NCBI RefSeq assembly: GCF_008368715.1
Contig: NZ_SMRS01000007.1
Location: forward strand, 124,001 to 188,000
Origin: Nitrincola tapanii
GTDB lineage: Bacteria; Pseudomonadota; Gammaproteobacteria; Pseudomonadales; Balneatricaceae
Direction of reading: 5' to 3'
DNA: 64,000 bases
In this document: one piece after another, positions 11,212 through 20,016 of the stretch
Layout of the letters: each line of letters starts with the position of its first letter
Position numbering within the stretch: position 1 is the first letter of the stretch
Notes under the pieces: model-generated
Told to the model about the DNA's origin: nothing
Database searches by the model: none
What the model saw: the letters and a program-made list of their open reading frames with translations, nothing else
Translations under genes and position numbers: made by a program

Positions 11212-12444
11212 TTGAGCCACAAAATGATCGACTCCATGTCTGGCGAAGACAATCGTTACTGTATCGCACTGCAACCTATTTTTGATGGCGAATTTTCTCA
11301 CGTTGCGGATGAGCTGCTTTACCGCGCGCATGGCGGTGCGGAAAAAGCAGATATCACTGATCCCTTAACGGCGACGGCCCGTGCCTGCAGTGCCGCTTTT
11401 TATGAAATTGGCCTGCAATCTTTGGTTGGGGAACGGCGTTTATTTCTGAATGTCTCGCGAGATTGGCTGGAAAATCCAGACCTGATGCCCTTGCCGCCGC
11501 AACAGGTGGTGATTGAATTGCCGACACGCTTGCAGGTTGATGAAGTCGTGCTGGCGTGTCTCGACGCGCTGCGCCAAGCCGGTTATACCCTGGCGGCAGA
11601 CGATGTGTTGCTGGAAGCTGAACCTGAATTGTTAAAGCAGCGTGTACAGATGGTCAAGGTCGATGTGCGTCGCGCCGATGCCTTTAAATGTTTAGACCAC
11701 TATCGCCAACAGCAGCTGACGTTGCTGGCCGAATTTATTGAAACTCCTGAGCTGTTAGAGCGCTGTCGTGTGGCTGGATTTGATCTCTATCAAGGTTATG
11801 TCTATGCCTTTCCCGAACAGATCTTGCCACCCTCGAGTGGTCGCAGTACTAACCGCTCTGCCGATCTGCGTTTGCTTCGAGAACTCTGCCGACCGGAACC
11901 GGCCTTGCCGCTGATTGAAAGTTTGCTGGCGCAGGATCCACACCTCTGTACCCTCTTGTTCAAACGTGTGAACTCGGCTTCAGCCAAACGTGTGGCACAG
12001 GTCACACAGTTACAGCAAGCGATCATGATGTTGGGATACGATCGTGTGCGTGCCCTGACGGCTACTCTTCTGCTTGCGGATAATCAGCCAGTTAAACGCC
12101 CCTTGGTGTTTCGAGCTTTGGTGCGTGCAGAGCTGGCACGTCGTTTGGCGCATCGAGTGCAGGAGATGAGCCCGGATACCGCCTTTACTTTGGGTCTCTT
12201 CTCACTGATGGATCAGATCGAAGGGATTGCGATGGATAAGTTGACCGAGGATTTAGGCTTTGATGGAGAGTTGGCCGAAGCCCTGCTGTATCAGGCTGGA
12301 GATCTCGGCAAAATTCTCAAGGTGATCGACTCCTTTGAGCGTGCACGCTTGGACCGTCGTTCCTTGAAACTCGTTGAAACCTTAAATCGAGAGTATCTAG
12401 GCAGCGTTGCTTGGGCTCAGGAGATCATGAGTATTGAGGATTAA
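11212..12444 (+). CDS. EAL-HDOD (YuxH-like) signalling protein with degenerate EAL
   Basis: 410-residue protein with an N-terminal EAL-fold half (about 15-205) and a C-terminal HDOD half (about 210-400). The EAL signature is DELLYR and the usual DDFG loop reads DDVLLE, so phosphodiesterase catalysis is not expected. Such proteins act as binding or regulatory modules, and HDOD domains lack the HD hydrolase metal site. I take TTG at 11212 as start because CAGGG (from 11199) lies 8 nt before it; ATG at 11224 is the alternative. It starts 4 nt after the hybrid kinase, closing the operon. It probably serves as a downstream adaptor of the FIST/kinase pair. That role is inferred from order only. Confidence 0.85.
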   Translation: MSHKMIDSMSGEDNRYCIALQPIFDGEFSHVADELLYRAHGGAEKADITDPLTATARACSAAFYEIGLQSLVGERRLFLNVSRDWLENPDLMPLPPQQVVIELPTRLQVDEVVLACLDALRQAGYTLAADDVLLEAEPELLKQRVQMVKVDVRRADAFKCLDHYRQQQLTLLAEFIETPELLERCRVAGFDLYQGYVYAFPEQILPPSSGRSTNRSADLRLLRELCRPEPALPLIESLLAQDPHLCTLLFKRVNSASAKRVAQVTQLQQAIMMLGYDRVRALTATLLLADNQPVKRPLVFRALVRAELARRLAHRVQEMSPDTAFTLGLFSLMDQIEGIAMDKLTEDLGFDGELAEALLYQAGDLGKILKVIDSFERARLDRRSLKLVETLNREYLGSVAWAQEIMSIED

Positions 12445-12541
12445 TCTCCTCGGCCTGGATCGGATTTGTCAGTTTCCTGTTTAGCTGCTTCACTTAACAG
12501 CAGTCATTGACTTGTTTCGCATGTCACAGGAAATCAACATT

Positions 12542-13240
12542 ATGTCAAAAACTGTCTTAATTACCGGTTGCAGTCGTGGCTTAGGCTTGGAGTTGGCCTA
12601 TCAGTATGCCCGCGATGGCCACCGTGTTCACGCCTGCGCTCGCGAACCCGGGCGCAGTGAAGCGCTGCTTGCGCTAGTCGCCAACTACCCGGAACAGATC
12701 AGCCTGCATGGGCTGGATGTGACCTCAGATAGTCAGATTAAAGCCTTAGACCGTGCCTTGGGGGATGAGCGCATTGACTTGCTGATTCATAATGCGGGTT
12801 GTTACGGCCCACGCGGTGTGAGTTTAGGTGAGTGGGAGCGTGAGAGCTGGCGTCAGGTCTTTGAAGTGAATACCTTATCCCCCTTGTTGTTAACGCAAAC
12901 TCTCTTGTGGCGTGTGGCTTCAAGCCCAGGAGGCAGTATCGCGTTTATCAGCAGTATTATGGGGAGCCTGGCGGAAAATGCCGGAGGCGGCAGCCTCTAT
13001 TATCGCAGCTCCAAGGCGGCCTTAAATCAAGCTGCGAAAACCCTGGCTGAGGATTTGCGTGAGCGGGGTATTTGTGTAGTGGCTTTGCATCCAGGCTGGG
13101 TGAAGACGGATATGGGCGGGGAGTCCGCACTGCTGACCCCTGAAGAAAGTGTCAGTGGTTTACGTCAGCTTTTAGACCGTCTGTCCTTACGTCAATCGGG
13201 GCGTTTTTTTCATGTCGAAGGTCAAGAGATCCCTTGGTAG
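12542..13240 (+). CDS. Short-chain dehydrogenase/reductase (SDR)
   Basis: Classical NAD(P)(H)-dependent SDR with a Rossmann fold. The cofactor motif TGCSRGLG lies at the N-terminus. HNAG comes next, a catalytic Ser falls in FISSIMGS, and the Tyr-Lys pair appears as YRSSK, followed by HPGWVKTDMGG. At 232 residues it has a normal length for a single-domain SDR. The ORF can be opened at TTG 12512, but ATG 12542 is preceded by ACAGGAA at 10 nt and begins right before the first beta strand. It lies about 97 bp beyond the signalling operon and may have its own promoter. The substrate cannot be deduced; the protein resembles the C-factor/CsgA-like group of SDRs, which is suggestive but not decisive. 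Confidence 0.87.
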   Translation: MSKTVLITGCSRGLGLELAYQYARDGHRVHACAREPGRSEALLALVANYPEQISLHGLDVTSDSQIKALDRALGDERIDLLIHNAGCYGPRGVSLGEWERESWRQVFEVNTLSPLLLTQTLLWRVASSPGGSIAFISSIMGSLAENAGGGSLYYRSSKAALNQAAKTLAEDLRERGICVVALHPGWVKTDMGGESALLTPEESVSGLRQLLDRLSLRQSGRFFHVEGQEIPW

Positions 13241-13251
13241 AACTACCTAAT

Positions 13252-13295
13252 AAGAATGTCTAAGTCCTATCGGACGCTAGGACACTGTTATTCTT
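13252..13295. repeat. Nested inverted repeat between the SDR and MASE1 genes
   Basis: AAGAAT (13252-13257) pairs with ATTCTT (13290-13295), and inside it GTCCTA (13264-13269) pairs with TAGGAC (13278-13283). The two unpaired 6-nt spacers are symmetric and the apical loop is TCGGACGC. It starts 11 nt after the SDR stop. No T-run follows, so it could be a weak terminator, an RNA processing structure or a protein-binding site. Confidence 0.55.
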
Positions 13296-13422
13296 GAATT
13301 GACTCGGTTAGGATCGAGAAAAAAGTAGCTGCGTAGTCGAGATGATCATCCGTCGATCGAAAGCGTCACAAGCCAATATCTAGCCAGTGACCGATCCAGC
13401 GCAAAGTATTTGAGGATAGAGA

Positions 13423-16257
13423 TTGGGCAGCTTAGGGTATGTGTTCGCCAGTTTGATACTGGCAGTTGCCTATAGTGCAAGTGCCGCTTTGGTAATGGGT
13501 ACGGGCTTACATGCCCAGATCGTTCCGCTCTGGGTGCCCGCAGGCATCGCTTTAGCGGCCGTCTTGCGCTTTGGTATGGGAGTGTTACCCGGTGTTTTTC
13601 TCGGGAACCTCGCGTTTAATTTTTATCTGACCTCAAGTTGGGTGGACAGTTTACTGGCCGCCAACCTTCTGAGTAGCTTGATGATCGCTTCAGGTGCCAC
13701 CCTGCAAACGGGATTGGCTAAATACCTGATCGATCGTTTTGGTGCCAATCCTCTGCAACCTAGCCACCACCACGGATTGTATCGATTCATCCTGTTTGCA
13801 GGTTTAGTCACCTGTACCCTGAATGCGACTCTTGGCACGCTATCGGTTTATTGGATCGTAGAATCTCCGGGTAGCGCGGGTTTTTTGAATGACTGGATCA
13901 GCTGGTGGATGGGGGATTCGTTTGGCGCCATTCTCGTCACCCCACTGGTGCTGGCGCTGTTAACCCCCCGCCATGAGATGCGACTGAAACGCTGGTTGCG
14001 TTTAGTCTCACAGCTGTCGATGGTGATTCTTGCCATCCTGGCACTGAACCATATTTTCTTAAGCCATCTGCAAACTCAGCTGAATCGAAGTTTTCAGCAA
14101 GATATCCGTATGCTGGATGCACAAATCAAAGCGGTGGTGCAGCAGAATCTGTCTGATCTGACCAGTTTAGAATCTCTGGTTTTGCCGGAAGGACGCCCTG
14201 ATCCCGAGGCATTCCGCACCCGTGTACTGGAGATCCAAGCCCGTAATCCTTCGGTGCTTGCCTATTCCTGGGATCCTCTGGTGCCGCAGCATGAGTTGGA
14301 AACCTTTGAAGCCGAAACCAGACGTTTGTTAAACCGCCCTGATTTTGCGGTGTACGGCGCCTCACTGCATCCTGAAGATCCTTTTGTTCCCGTCCAGTTT
14401 GTTGAACCTCTCGAGTTAAATGCACCGGCTCTGGGATTTAATTTGTTATCCCTGGATGATCGCCGACGTTGGGTGTTGCAAGCACAGCGCAGTGGTCGCC
14501 CCTTGGCGACACAGATCATCAATCTTACGCAAGCGCCTAAAGAGCCTGGGATGTTGATTCTGCATCCTGTCTACCAATCCCAAGAGACGAATCCGCTTCT
14601 CGGCGATAAGCGTTTAGTGGGTTTTATGGTGGGTGTGTTTACGGTTGAACGTATGTTCCGCGCCGCCTTGCAGCAGATAGGCTTGCAGAATATTGAGTTT
14701 GCACTGAGCGAGCAGAATGTAGACCAGCCATTCTTTACCACCGCAGAGTTACCCCAGCAGTCGCCACTCTATTCGCGCTTTTTACTTGATGTTGCGCAAC
14801 AGCGTTGGGCAATTGAAGCCTACGCCGGTTTGGATTACATGGCGATGCATCCGGCCAGTAATGCACAGTTGATGCAAACCCTCTTGGTTGTGGTGGGGTG
14901 TATGGGTGCCTTGTTGATTCTGGGTATGCATGACCGCGAACGTACCCTCATGGCTCAGGTCCATCGGCGTACCCAAGAGTTGGCACATCAGGCCCGACAC
15001 GATGATTTAACCGGTTTACCGAATCGTTTCCGTTTGATGGAGGCCATTCAACAGCGCTTAACCTTTATGCCCGAGCTGCCCTTTAGTGTGCTTTTTATCG
15101 ATCTTGATCGCTTTAAAATGATCAATGACAGCTTAGGGCATCAAACTGGAGATAAGCTGCTGCGGTTGATGACAGAGGGCTTGAGTCGGCGTTTAATCGA
15201 GGGCAGTGAGCTTTACCGCACCGGAGGTGATGAGTTTATTTTAATCGTGAATGGTGATATTCCCCATGCCATTCAGGAAGCCGAGCGTTTCCTGCATCTT
15301 TGTTCCCGTCCGGTCGAAGTGGATGAGCATCATCTGCAATTAACCGCCAGTATCGGCATCAGCCATTATCCCGAGCAGGGCGACAGCCTGGATACCCTGA
15401 TTAAGCATGCCGATACAGCCATGTATCGCGCCAAAGCGCGCGGTAAGAACTGTTACGAGATTTATGACCAGGGGCTGACAACCGCGGCGGTACACAGTTT
15501 CCATCTGGAGCAGGATCTGCGTGTGGCTCTGAAAGAGCGTCAGTTAGTGCTGCACTTCCAACCTCAGTTCAACCTCAAGGATACGCACCTGTGTGGCTTG
15601 GAGGTGCTGGTACGTTGGCAACACCCGGTTAAGGGACTATTACCTCCCGGGCAGTTTATTGATCTGGCGGAGGAAACTAATCTGATAGTGCCGATGGGTT
15701 GGCAGATTATTGAGATGGCCTGTGAACAGATTCTGATGTGGCAGGAGATGCAGTTGATGGTGCCGCCGGTGGCGATCAATATCTCCCCGCAGCAGCTACT
15801 GGAAGCGGATTTCCTTGAGCATATTAATGAAATTCTGGCGCGTTACGGCATCACGCGTTCCCAGTTTGAGCTGGAAATTACCGAAAGCTTAATTATGCAA
15901 GACCCGGACTATGCCATTGCGCAGCTGCATGCGCTGCGCGAAGCCGGTTATCGTTTAGCCCTGGATGATTTTGGAACCGGCTACTCCTCCTTGAATCGCC
16001 TTAAACATCTGCCCTTGGATCGACTTAAAATCGATTACAGCTTCACGCGTGATATCGGCAAAAACCCGCGTGATGAAGCGATTATCACCACGGTGATCGC
16101 GCTGGGGAAAAGTTTGAATATCGAGGTTTTGGCAGAAGGGGTCGAGACACAAGCACAGTATGATTTCTTGCGGGCACAGGGCTGTGACAGTGTGCAAGGT
16201 TTTATGCTGGGTAGACCGGTACCGCGCCATGAATTGGAGTTGTCGCGCATCGCTTAA
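13423..16257 (+). CDS. Membrane MASE1-CHASE-GGDEF-EAL c-di-GMP enzyme
   Basis: 944-residue bifunctional-type protein. A multi-helix MASE1 sensor (about 1-215) precedes a periplasmic CHASE domain (about 235-440) and a further helix near 485-505. The GGDEF domain (about 525-685) has an intact GGDEF, but the inhibitory site position reads IEGS, so no RxxD. The EAL domain (about 700-944) has [37 protein letters not shown] and EGVET. Both catalytic halves look competent, and net activity cannot be predicted. TTG at 13423 is taken as start, with AGGA 6 nt upstream. It stands alone, convergent with corA. CHASE domains bind small extracellular ligands such as peptides or cytokinin-like compounds, but the ligand here is unknown. 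Confidence 0.9.
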   Translation: MGSLGYVFASLILAVAYSASAALVMGTGLHAQIVPLWVPAGIALAAVLRFGMGVLPGVFLGNLAFNFYLTSSWVDSLLAANLLSSLMIASGATLQTGLAKYLIDRFGANPLQPSHHHGLYRFILFAGLVTCTLNATLGTLSVYWIVESPGSAGFLNDWISWWMGDSFGAILVTPLVLALLTPRHEMRLKRWLRLVSQLSMVILAILALNHIFLSHLQTQLNRSFQQDIRMLDAQIKAVVQQNLSDLTSLESLVLPEGRPDPEAFRTRVLEIQARNPSVLAYSWDPLVPQHELETFEAETRRLLNRPDFAVYGASLHPEDPFVPVQFVEPLELNAPALGFNLLSLDDRRRWVLQAQRSGRPLATQIINLTQAPKEPGMLILHPVYQSQETNPLLGDKRLVGFMVGVFTVERMFRAALQQIGLQNIEFALSEQNVDQPFFTTAELPQQSPLYSRFLLDVAQQRWAIEAYAGLDYMAMHPASNAQLMQTLLVVVGCMGALLILGMHDRERTLMAQVHRRTQELAHQARHDDLTGLPNRFRLMEAIQQRLTFMPELPFSVLFIDLDRFKMINDSLGHQTGDKLLRLMTEGLSRRLIEGSELYRTGGDEFILIVNGDIPHAIQEAERFLHLCSRPVEVDEHHLQLTASIGISHYPEQGDSLDTLIKHADTAMYRAKARGKNCYEIYDQGLTTAAVHSFHLEQDLRVALKERQLVLHFQPQFNLKDTHLCGLEVLVRWQHPVKGLLPPGQFIDLAEETNLIVPMGWQIIEMACEQILMWQEMQLMVPPVAINISPQQLLEADFLEHINEILARYGITRSQFELEITESLIMQDPDYAIAQLHALREAGYRLALDDFGTGYSSLNRLKHLPLDRLKIDYSFTRDIGKNPRDEAIITTVIALGKSLNIEVLAEGVETQAQYDFLRAQGCDSVQGFMLGRPVPRHELELSRIA

Positions 16258-16297
16258 TCGGCTTTGCGCGTTCCAATCTGTACTGCTCCAGTCTGTG

Positions 16298-17260
16298 TTA
16301 GAGCCAACCCTTGTAGCGGAAGAAGAGGTAGGGCGTGACCCCCGCCATCAGCATCATGCCTAAGGCAAAAGGATAGCCTGCCACCCAATGTAACTCCGGC
16401 ATAAATTCAAAGTTCATTCCATAGATACTGGCAATCATGGTCGGGGGCAGAAAAACCACCGCCGCGATTGAGAAAATCTTGATGATTTTTGCCTGCTGGA
16501 TGTTGATAAAACCCTGAGAGGTATTCATCAAAAAGTCGATCTTCTCAAAGATGAAGGCCGCATGCGCCATGAGGGTATCTAAGTCGCGCAGTATCTCACG
16601 ACAACCTTCTTGCACTTCAGGGTGTTGGCGGATGTTGCGTAACAAAAAAGACACGGAACGCTGTGTATCCATCAAACACAGACGGATTTTACCGTTACTG
16701 TCTTCCAGCTTGGCCAGCTTATCCATAGGCTCACCCAGTTCTTCATCCCGATTCGCTAGAATCTCACTGCTAATATCATCCAGATCACCCAGTAGATCTT
16801 CCAACTGATCGGCCAGGTTATCCACTTTTAACTGGAAAATAGAGGTGAGGATCTGCAGGGGAGAGCCAGCTTCGACCCAGCCTCGGCGTGAGCGCAGGCG
16901 CAACAGACGAAAATCCGCCAAATCAACATCACGAATGCTCAACAAGACATCAGGTTTCAGCGTAAAGGCAACGGTGGCGGTACGATGGCGACCTTCGCTT
17001 TGGTAGAGGAACAAGGAGTGGACGTGTAGATCCTGGCCTTCAATAAAATAGCGTGCACTGGACTCAATTTCTTCCACATCCTCCACTTCCGGTAAGCTTT
17101 CCGGATGCAGTTGTTCAACCATGTGGATCTCATCTTCTGAGGCTTCCTGCAAGTCAATCCAACTTGACTCACGTAACTGACGCAGCTCTTGCGTCAGCTC
17201 TTCCATATCCAGTGGCTGCTCACGCAGCAGGCCGTTATGCAGTTGATAGCTTCGAATCAT
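16298..17260 (-). CDS. corA: CorA magnesium/cobalt transporter
   Basis: Inner-membrane pentameric divalent-cation channel (Mg2+, also Co2+ and Ni2+). The 320-residue product matches E. coli CorA (316 residues) along its whole length: a long cytosolic helical funnel, then two C-terminal helices, with the signature YGMNFEFMPEL at the end of the first pore helix and a C-terminal YKGWL. The ATG is preceded by GAGG. It starts 15 nt after the stop of the Ca/Na antiporter gene and is probably its operon partner. All family landmarks are intact. Confidence 0.96.
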   Translation of the reverse strand: MIRSYQLHNGLLREQPLDMEELTQELRQLRESSWIDLQEASEDEIHMVEQLHPESLPEVEDVEEIESSARYFIEGQDLHVHSLFLYQSEGRHRTATVAFTLKPDVLLSIRDVDLADFRLLRLRSRRGWVEAGSPLQILTSIFQLKVDNLADQLEDLLGDLDDISSEILANRDEELGEPMDKLAKLEDSNGKIRLCLMDTQRSVSFLLRNIRQHPEVQEGCREILRDLDTLMAHAAFIFEKIDFLMNTSQGFINIQQAKIIKIFSIAAVVFLPPTMIASIYGMNFEFMPELHWVAGYPFALGMMLMAGVTPYLFFRYKGWL

Positions 17261-17275
17261 GCCGCCTCGCTTGGT

Positions 17276-18253
17276 TTAATTCACAATCGATAGAACAAGA
17301 TAACAGGTATATGCGACAAACGTGAGAAACAGAGCGCCACCCTCAAAACGATTAATACGCCCAGTGCCCGGCCCACGAAAGCCATAACCCATAATAAAGA
17401 GAGAGAAGGTGAGTGCTGCCATAATCGGCCAATCGCGCCAAATCACTTCGCTGGGCACCGATAGAGGGGTGATGAGACCCGCTAAGCCAACCACGGCGAG
17501 CGTATTAAAGAGGTTAGAGCCGATGACATTGCCCAGTGCTAGATCATTCTCGCCTTTACGTATCGCGGCTAAGGCAGCGGCCAGCTCAGGCAAAGATGTT
17601 CCTACGGCGACCACCGTCAGGCCGATGACCAGATCACTCACGCCAAGGGTAGAGGCGATGTTAATGGCGCCCCAGACCAGCGCGCGTGAGCTGATGATGA
17701 GTAAGACAAGCCCGAGGAGTAACCAAAAAAGCGCCATGCCTCGACTTAGAGGGGTTTCACTCTCAAGTGCTTCCTGCATATCCTGGCCCAGGGTGTCTTT
17801 ATGCTCCTTCATGCCCTGATAAACACTCCAGCCCATGACCAGTGCAAAAGCGAGCAGCATCAAGGTCGCATCCAATCGTGATATTTTACCATTCAGTAAA
17901 AGAGCGCCTGAGATCAGGGTGACCAGCGCCAGTAAAGGAATTTCACGGCGCAGCACATCTGATTTCACCGCAATCGGGCTAATCAGTGCCGTGAGGCCGA
18001 GAATTAAACCGATATTGGCAATGTTGGAGCCATAACCATTGCCCAGAGCCAACCCTGGATTGCCTTCCAGTGCCGAAATGGCTGAGATAAAAAGTTCTGG
18101 AGCCGAAGTGCCAAAGCCGATAATCACCATCCCAATCAGCAGTGGCGGCATGCCGGCATAGCGCGCTGTAGCCGCCGCCCCATCAACAAAACGATCGGCA
18201 CTCCAGACCAGTACCGCAAGACCGACGACGATTGCAATCACAGAGAGCAACAT
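17276..18253 (-). CDS. CaCA-family calcium/sodium (YrbG-like) antiporter
   Basis: Inner-membrane cation exchanger with about ten hydrophobic helices and the two inverted alpha-repeats of the CaCA family: GFGTSAPELFIS in the first half and AVGTSLPELAA in the second, each followed by a glycine-rich GSN segment (YGSNIANIG and GSNLFNTLA). The ORF opens at a GTG at 18271. I prefer the ATG at 18253, because E. coli YrbG begins at the equivalent MLL position and the GTG has no ribosome-binding site. It lies between the ArsR-type regulator (34 nt upstream) and corA (15 nt downstream). The transported ion is inferred from the family. Confidence 0.92.
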   Translation of the reverse strand: MLLSVIAIVVGLAVLVWSADRFVDGAAATARYAGMPPLLIGMVIIGFGTSAPELFISAISALEGNPGLALGNGYGSNIANIGLILGLTALISPIAVKSDVLRREIPLLALVTLISGALLLNGKISRLDATLMLLAFALVMGWSVYQGMKEHKDTLGQDMQEALESETPLSRGMALFWLLLGLVLLIISSRALVWGAINIASTLGVSDLVIGLTVVAVGTSLPELAAALAAIRKGENDLALGNVIGSNLFNTLAVVGLAGLITPLSVPSEVIWRDWPIMAALTFSLFIMGYGFRGPGTGRINRFEGGALFLTFVAYTCYLVLSIVN

Positions 18254-18287
18254 GATGTTGAATGACTCCACTCAGGGTTGGGAAAAA

Positions 18288-18614
18288 TTAGCAGTTTACG
18301 GAACAGGTGTTATCCAAGCGCGCTAGATCGTCTGTAGAGAGCGCATCCTGGCTGGGTTTGAGTTGAGCCAGGATCAGCTCAGCCCAAGGCGGTAAGTCGG
18401 GATTGAGTCGATAATATACCCACTGTCCACGCCGCTCATCCAATAGAATTTGATGCGTGCGCAGCAGGGCTAGGTGGCGAGAGATTTTGGGTTGAGACTC
18501 TTGTGTCGCTGTCATCAGATCACATACACAGAGCTCACCTTTACAGAGCAAAAGATTCAGGATGCGCAACCGTGTGGCATCTGCTAGGCATTTGAAAAAG
18601 ACCACTCTGTCCAT
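18288..18614 (-). CDS. ArsR/SmtB-family metalloregulator
   Basis: 108-residue winged-helix repressor. The recognition-helix region ISRHLALLR and the wing segment RRGQWVYYRL are typical. The ELCVCDL motif supplies the alpha-3 cysteine pair used by ArsR-type sensors to bind As(III) or other soft metals. A further Cys pair closes the protein (CSVNC). Such proteins derepress target genes when the metal binds. No arsenic genes are adjacent; instead the gene heads a minus-strand run with a Ca/Na antiporter and corA. The inducer may therefore be another metal, or the linkage may be accidental. It starts about 140 bp from the tRNA-Ser gene, on the opposite strand. Confidence 0.9.
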   Translation of the reverse strand: MDRVVFFKCLADATRLRILNLLLCKGELCVCDLMTATQESQPKISRHLALLRTHQILLDERRGQWVYYRLNPDLPPWAELILAQLKPSQDALSTDDLARLDNTCSVNC

Positions 18615-18674
18615 CGTTGTCGCTCACTTGTCACGGGATGCTGATTATAAACTGAATCCCTGGGGCTTTTCCTC

Positions 18675-18702
18675 TTGTGCTTCAAGAAAAGTCTGTTAGA
18701 AT
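18675..18702 (+). promoter_or_regulatory. Sigma-70-type promoter of tRNA-Ser
   Basis: TTGTGC (18675-18680) and TAGAAT (18697-18702) are separated by 16 nt and followed by a GC-rich discriminator (GCGC). This is the usual arrangement of stable-RNA promoters under stringent control. The mature tRNA begins about 50 nt further on. Confidence 0.5.
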
Positions 18703-18754
18703 GCGCAACCTCAATACACAGCGACCGCCTTGCGACTGTGTCTTGTGTCAAAAC

Positions 18755-18842
18755 GGTCAGGTGTCCGAGTGGTCGAAGGAGCACGCCTGGAAAGTGTGTA
18801 TACGGCAACGTATCGAGGGTTCGAATCCCTCCCTGACCGCCA
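18755..18842 (+). tRNA. tRNA-Ser with anticodon GGA
   Basis: Class II tRNA of 88 nt with encoded CCA. The acceptor arm pairs GGTCAGG (18755-18761) with CCTGACC (18832-18838), followed by discriminator G and CCA (18840-18842). The anticodon loop reads CTGGAAA, giving GGA for UCC/UCU serine codons. A long variable arm (GTATACGGCAACGTAT) and the T-loop GGTTCGAATCC are present. It is almost identical to the enterobacterial tRNA-Ser(GGA). Confidence 0.97.
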
Positions 18843-18843
18843 T

Positions 18844-18865
18844 TAACTTATTAATCAATAAGTTA
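18844..18865. repeat. Perfect inverted repeat immediately 3' of tRNA-Ser
   Basis: TAACTTATT and AATAAGTTA (9-bp arms) around AATC start 2 nt after the CCA end. No T-run follows. It may end or process the tRNA transcript, or be a remnant of an integration boundary. Confidence 0.6.
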
Positions 18866-19191
18866 CGTCAAAATTTATCGAAGATTACATGATTGCTCTC
18901 TGGTGTGCCACTTGGAGGGGGTCGGACCTGCCAATAAACCTCTCTTCTCTTCAAAAAAACCTTCTATATCTATCCTATCCGTCGGCTCTTATCTTCTCCT
19001 TTCTGAATCTATTTCCAGCCCTTGGTGCTAATCGGTCTGTAATCCAACTTGTGATCTACTAGAGGTCCGTTAAAAATGGGGGGTTACCGGGTGTCTTTGC
19101 GTTGATGTCGAGAGATTGTCTTGAGCTGGCCTGATCATTCATCTATCTGCCGAATCTATTGATCGGGCATCGCTCTTGATTAGGAGAAAAA
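18866..19191. other. Gene-free spacer between tRNA-Ser and the methyltransferase
   Basis: About 325 bp with pyrimidine-rich stretches (for example 18940-19020) and no ORF I can support. The only signal is the ribosome-binding site TTAGGAGA just before the methyltransferase ATG. I looked for a second copy of the tRNA 3' end as an attachment site and did not see one. Confidence 0.5.
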
Positions 19192-19929
19192 ATGAAAGAA
19201 ACATGCCGCCTATATTCAGATCTTGCTTGGCTTTGGCCTTTGTGGGGAGAAACGAGCAGCGAATATGCCGATTACAGCGAGCAGGTCACAACCTTGATTC
19301 ACGCTTACGCACAAGGTGAGGTAGCGACTTTATTGGTGATAGGTTGTGGGGGTGGAAAAAATGTCTTCAACCTCAAGAGAACCTTCCAGGTTACGGGGCT
19401 GGATCTAAGTCCAACAATGCTCGCGCAGGCCCAAGAATTGAATCCAGAATCAACCTTTATTCTGGGGGATATGCGGACTTTTCGTCTGGATGCTTGTTTT
19501 GATGCTGTACTCATGGATGATGCGATCGCACATATGAATAATCGAGCTGATTTTGAGGCTGCTTTAGAGCGTGGTTATGCGCATCTAAATCCCGGTGGTG
19601 TGCTGGTGGTGACGCCAGATCTGACACCTGAGAGCTTTGAGCAGAATAAGATCACAACTTATACCGTTAAGCGTGATGATTTGGATGTTGTATTTATTGA
19701 GAATATATATGACCCTGACCCTTTAGATGATCAATATGAAACAACGATCCTATATTTGATTCGAGAGCAGGGAGTACTACGTATTGAGACGGATCATTGG
19801 TCTATGGGGATCTTCTCTTTAAATGCCTGGCGAGATGTATTGCAGAAAGTAGGATTTAAAGTGCATGAAAAGATTTATAGGCAAGATGATCAAGATTACA
19901 CACTGTTTGCCTGTGTGAAACCACTTTAA
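19192..19929 (+). CDS. Class I SAM-dependent methyltransferase
   Basis: 245-residue soluble enzyme with a Rossmann-type SAM site. Motif I is LVIGCGGGKNVF, followed by the acidic end of beta-2 in GLDLSPTML, an FILGDMRTF segment for adenine contact, and LMDDAIAHM. It starts with a Tyr-containing YSDLAWLWP segment common in small-molecule methyltransferases. AGGAGA lies a few nt before the ATG. The substrate is unknown. It is the first gene after tRNA-Ser and its base composition looks more AT-rich than the signalling genes, consistent with acquisition, though I have not measured this. No partner gene is evident. Confidence 0.85.
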   Translation: MKETCRLYSDLAWLWPLWGETSSEYADYSEQVTTLIHAYAQGEVATLLVIGCGGGKNVFNLKRTFQVTGLDLSPTMLAQAQELNPESTFILGDMRTFRLDACFDAVLMDDAIAHMNNRADFEAALERGYAHLNPGGVLVVTPDLTPESFEQNKITTYTVKRDDLDVVFIENIYDPDPLDDQYETTILYLIREQGVLRIETDHWSMGIFSLNAWRDVLQKVGFKVHEKIYRQDDQDYTLFACVKPL

Positions 19930-19973
19930 AAGGCGTATTAATCAGGGATGGAGAGTGGGTTTAAATGGCCATG

Positions 19974-20003
19974 AAAAATCAGGAGCGATAGCAGCTCCTG
20001 ATT
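19974..20003 (-). terminator. Rho-independent terminator downstream of the 87-codon ORF
   Basis: AATCAGGAGC (19977-19986) pairs perfectly with GCTCCTGATT (19994-20003) around GATAGCA. On the minus strand the stem is followed by a T-run (A-run at 19974-19978 on the plus strand). It may also end the methyltransferase transcript, which finishes about 50 bp before it on the other strand. Confidence 0.75.
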
Positions 20004-20016
20004 CAGGTTCAACTTT

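Noticed and set aside
18677-18892. 71-codon ORF spanning the tRNA
   Set aside because: Covers tRNA-Ser and has no ribosome-binding site.
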